From JBBROS01 sp963792675 (GTDB taxonomy: Bacteria; Pseudomonadota; Alphaproteobacteria; Acetobacterales; Acetobacteraceae): a stretch of DNA of 64,000 nt. The stretch is taken from positions 1,550,001-1,614,000 of the forward strand of contig CAWBWT010000002.1 in NCBI GenBank assembly GCA_963792675.1, in the 5' to 3' direction. Each line of letters starts with the position of its first letter. The first letter of the stretch is position 1. Below are positions 61,652-64,000 of the stretch, piece after piece. The notes beneath the pieces were generated by a model. That model made no database searches. It was given only the letters and a program-made list of their open reading frames with translations, and was not told the DNA's origin. The position numbers and the translations under genes were made by a program.

Positions 61652-63263
61652 TCAGCCCAGCGCCCGGGCCTGTTCGCGCAGCACGTATTTCTGCATCTTG
61701 CCGGTGTTGGTCTTGGGCAGCGGGCCGAACACCACCGTGCGCGGGACCTTGAACCGCGCCATCCGCTCGCGGCAGAAGGCGATGATGTCGTCGGCGCGTT
61801 GCCGCCATGCCCGGGCGCAAGGTGACGAAGGCGCAGGGCGTCTCGCCCCAGGTCGGATCGGGCCGCGCGACCACGGCGGCCTCCAGCACGGCCGGGTGGC
61901 GGTAGAGAACATCCTCGACCTCGATCGTGGAGATGTTCTCGCCGCCGCTGATGATGATGTCCTTGGAGCGGTCGCGGATCTCGGCGTAGCCGTTGGCGTG
62001 CCAGACGGCGAGGTCGCCGGTGTGGAACCAGCCGCCGGCGAAGGCCTCGTCGGTGGCGGCCGGGTTCTTCAGGTAGCCCTTCATGGTGATGTTGCCGCGC
62101 ATCAGGATCTCGCCCATCGTCCGCCCGTCCTGCGGCACCGGCGCCAGCGTGGCCGGGTCGGCGACGATGATGTCCTCCTGCACGACGTAGCGGACGCCTT
62201 GCCGGGCGAGCACCGCGGCGCGCTCGGCCGGCGGCAGCGCGTCCCAGGCCTCGTCCCAGGCGCAAACGGTGACCGGGCCGTAGGTCTCGGTCAGGCCGTA
62301 GACGTGGGTGATGGCGAAGCCGAGCCGATCCATGCCCTCCAGCACCGCGGCTGGCGGCGCGGCGCCCGCGGTCATGACGCGGACCGGGCTGGCGAGCGGC
62401 TGCACGCCCGGGTGGTTCAGAACCATGCCGAGCACGATCGGCGCGCCGCACATGTGGGTGACGCCGTGCTCGGCGATGGCGCCCAGGATCGCCGTCGCCT
62501 CGACCCGGCGCAGGCAGACGTTGGTGCCGGCCATTGCGGCGACCGTCCAAGGGAAGCACCAGCCGTTGCAATGGAACATCGGCAGCGTCCAGAGATAGAC
62601 CGGGTGCTGCGCCATGCCCCAGGTCATGGCGTTGCCGCAGGCGTTCAGGTAGGCGCCGCGGTGATGGTAGACGACGCCCTTGGGGTTGCCGGTGGTGCCG
62701 GAGGTGTAGTTGAGCGCGATGGCGTCCCACTCGTCGGGCGGCAGCGCGGCCGCATAAGCCGGGTCGCCGCCGGCCAGGAAGGTTTCGTAATCGGTGCTGC
62801 CGGCCGGGTCGTTGGCGGGGGCGAGCGGGTCGTTGATGTCGATGACCAGCGGTTTCGCGCCCGTGAGCTGCCCGAGGGCGTCGCGCATCACGGGGGCGAA
62901 TTCGCGGTCGACCAGCACGATCTTGGCCTCGCCGTGGCCGAGGATGAAGGCGACGGTCGCGGCGTCGAGCCGGGTGTTGAGCGCGTTCAGCACGCCGCCC
63001 ATCATCGGGATGCCGAAATGCGCCTCCACCATGGCGGGCGTGTTCGGCGCCATGACCGCGACGGTGTCGCCCCGCCCGGCGCCCGCGCGTTCGAGCGCCG
63101 AGGCAAGCCGGCGGCAGCGCGCATAGGTTTCGCCCCAGCTTTGGCGGTGCGGGCCGTGGATGGTGGCGACGCGCTGCGGGAACGTCTCGGCGGTGCGGCG
63201 CAGGAAGCTGATCGGGCTGAGCGCCGCATGATTGGCGGTGGTCTTCGGCAGGTCGAACATCAT
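61652..63263 (-). CDS. Acyl-CoA synthetase (AMP-forming), frameshifted near C-terminus
   Basis: ANL-superfamily ligase with about 537 residues. Motifs: ALNYTSGTTGNPKGVVYHH (P-loop), MFHCNGWCFPW, AITHVYGLTETYGP, GWFHTGDLAVWHANGYAEIRDRSKD and IIISGGENISTIEVED. The frame shifts near 61799 (one extra A); afterwards DDIIAFCRERMARFKVPRTVV, KTNTGKMQKYVLREQ carries the catalytic Lys of the C-terminal domain. The MFHCNGW motif is seen in medium/short-chain (FadK- or cinnamate-type) acyl-CoA synthetases. It converges on the enolase-superfamily gene (4 bases apart). Confidence 0.9.
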
Positions 63264-63297
63264 GTCAGTCGCCCCGTCTGGTTCATGCCAGCCCTGT

Positions 63298-64000
63298 TCA
63301 GAATCCGAACATGTGGTCCAGCGAGAACGCGCCCGCGTCGTCCATCAGCCCGTGATAGCCGAACAGGCGGCAGGTCGGGTCGCGGATGATGACGTAGCCG
63401 CGCGTCGCCCGCCTGCTCCAGCAGGGCGTCGCCGAACTGCTCGTGCGGCCACACCATCGCGCTGCCGGAGCAGGCGATGGACAGCGGGCGCTCGGCGATC
63501 GGGGTGCCGGCGCTGTCGTGCAGGATCAGGGTGGTGCTGGAGCGGGGATGCCAGGCGGCGGAGGCCGAGTAGATGACGCAGGCGAACGAGCGCCGCGCGC
63601 CCATGCCGAGCTTCAGGAACAGCCGTGTGGACAGGCCGGGCGGCGGGCCGGAGTAGCTCTGCGGCTCGTCGCGGTAGGTCATCGCCGTGTTGTAGATGTG
63701 CGCGCCGAAACTGCTTTCGGCCGCGTGCGGGCTCGTGCGGCTTTCGTAGCGGAACAGGCCGTGCAGCCAGCCATCGGCGTCGCCGCCGTCGCGGAAATCA
63801 TACACGAGCTCGGCATGGCCCCTCGCTCGGCGCCGAGCTCGGCCAGGTCGATGGCGGTGTCGTGGTCGCGCGGCAGGTTGCCGAGGAAGCGCTCGGCGAC
63901 CAGGCGGCCCTCCGGGTCGAACACCTCGAGCCGGATCGGCAGCGACTGGTCTGGCGCTCGGCCATCGGCGTCGGCAGCACGATGCTGCGGAAGCGGTCGG
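63298..64000 (-). CDS. Unknown protein, 5' end outside window, frameshifted
   Basis: A partial gene whose start lies beyond base 64000. Joining three frames gives RFRSIVLPTPMAER, then LPIRLEVFDPEGRLVAER, LGNLPRDHDTAIDLAELG, VYDFRDGGDADGWLHGLFRYE, HIYNTAMTYRDEPQSYSG, RSFACVIYSASAAWHP and a C-terminal end GYVIIRDPTCRLFGYHGLMDD with a stop at 63298. Shifts near 63950, 63820 and 63410. No motif is recognised; beta-rich, soluble-looking, with many aromatics. It lies 34 bases upstream of the acyl-CoA synthetase gene on the same strand. Confidence 0.55.

Noticed and set aside
1..64000. tRNA genes, insertion sequences, integrases or prophage genes
   Set aside because: I looked through intergenic regions and protein motifs and recognised none; small tRNAs could be missed without a covariance search.

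Overview
This 64 kb window is a contiguous piece of a very GC-rich alphaproteobacterial chromosome. The gene families and gene order (zapA-6S RNA-folate cyclo-ligase, yebC-ruvCAB-ybgC-tolQRAB-pal-cpoB-tilS-ftsH-folP, secDF, many Tat-like signal peptides, liv and ugp-type importers, PQQ/GMC-style dehydrogenase parts) point to Rhodospirillales, most likely Acetobacteraceae. That placement is inference from gene content; no rRNA marker lies in the window. No tRNA, rRNA, CRISPR array, transposase or prophage gene was recognised.

Layout. 1-5 kb: end of an MHS-type permease, a GlcG/HbpS-like periplasmic protein, an EpmA-like lysyl-tRNA-synthetase paralog, two small lipoproteins, thiE, and the small coiled-coil gene plus zapA. 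5-20 kb: housekeeping core, namely 6S RNA, 5-formyl-THF cyclo-ligase, a YmdB-type phosphodiesterase, yebC, ruvC-ruvA-ruvB, ybgC, tolQ-tolR-tolA-tolB-pal-cpoB, tilS, ftsH (followed by a clear intrinsic terminator) and folP. 20-27.4 kb: a cyclase/TPR-glycosyltransferase pair, a lipoprotein, then a class II aldolase, two oligopeptide-type ABC ATPases and an iron-dependent alcohol dehydrogenase in one tight operon. 27.4-32.5 kb: a frameshifted lipoprotein, secF and secD, a protein with a natural hexahistidine run, and a Gfo/Idh/MocA oxidoreductase. 32.5-35.5 kb: a membrane-dehydrogenase-like operon (cytochrome c, a glyoxalase-fold protein, a Tat-exported small subunit, a GMC flavoprotein). 35.6-41.9 kb: ribbon-helix-helix protein, YciE-like protein, lutB-lutC, an Smr protein, an XRE regulator, a carboxylesterase and an Mpo1-like protein. 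42-44.7 kb: a copper-handling module (DUF2946-like protein, putative outer-membrane protein, CopC, CopD). 44.7-50.5 kb: a complete branched-chain-amino-acid-type importer (livKHMGF order on the minus strand) with an amidohydrolase. 50.5-64 kb: a carbon-catabolism block with two beta-hydroxyacid dehydrogenases, an SMP-30 lactonase, an HpcH/HpaI aldolase, a ugp-type sugar importer with two tandem binding proteins, an AhpD-like protein, an enolase-superfamily dehydratase, an acyl-CoA synthetase and a truncated unknown protein at the edge.

How the genes fit together. The 5-20 kb part is a conserved envelope, recombination and proteostasis block. The 50-62 kb block has the right enzyme classes for importing a sugar acid or lactone, opening it, dehydrating it, cleaving the product and reducing the resulting semialdehyde; this is a hypothesis from enzyme families only.

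Sequence quality matters for reading this window. Many reading frames, including essential ones (tolR, tolA, tilS), are broken by single-base shifts that leave clean coding on either side. They are sparse over most of the window but reach about one per 140 bases between 55.3 and 59.6 kb. I interpret them mainly as consensus or assembly errors (mostly single-base insertions), not gene decay, and give each affected gene its full span. Two families of short palindromic intergenic repeats are also present.
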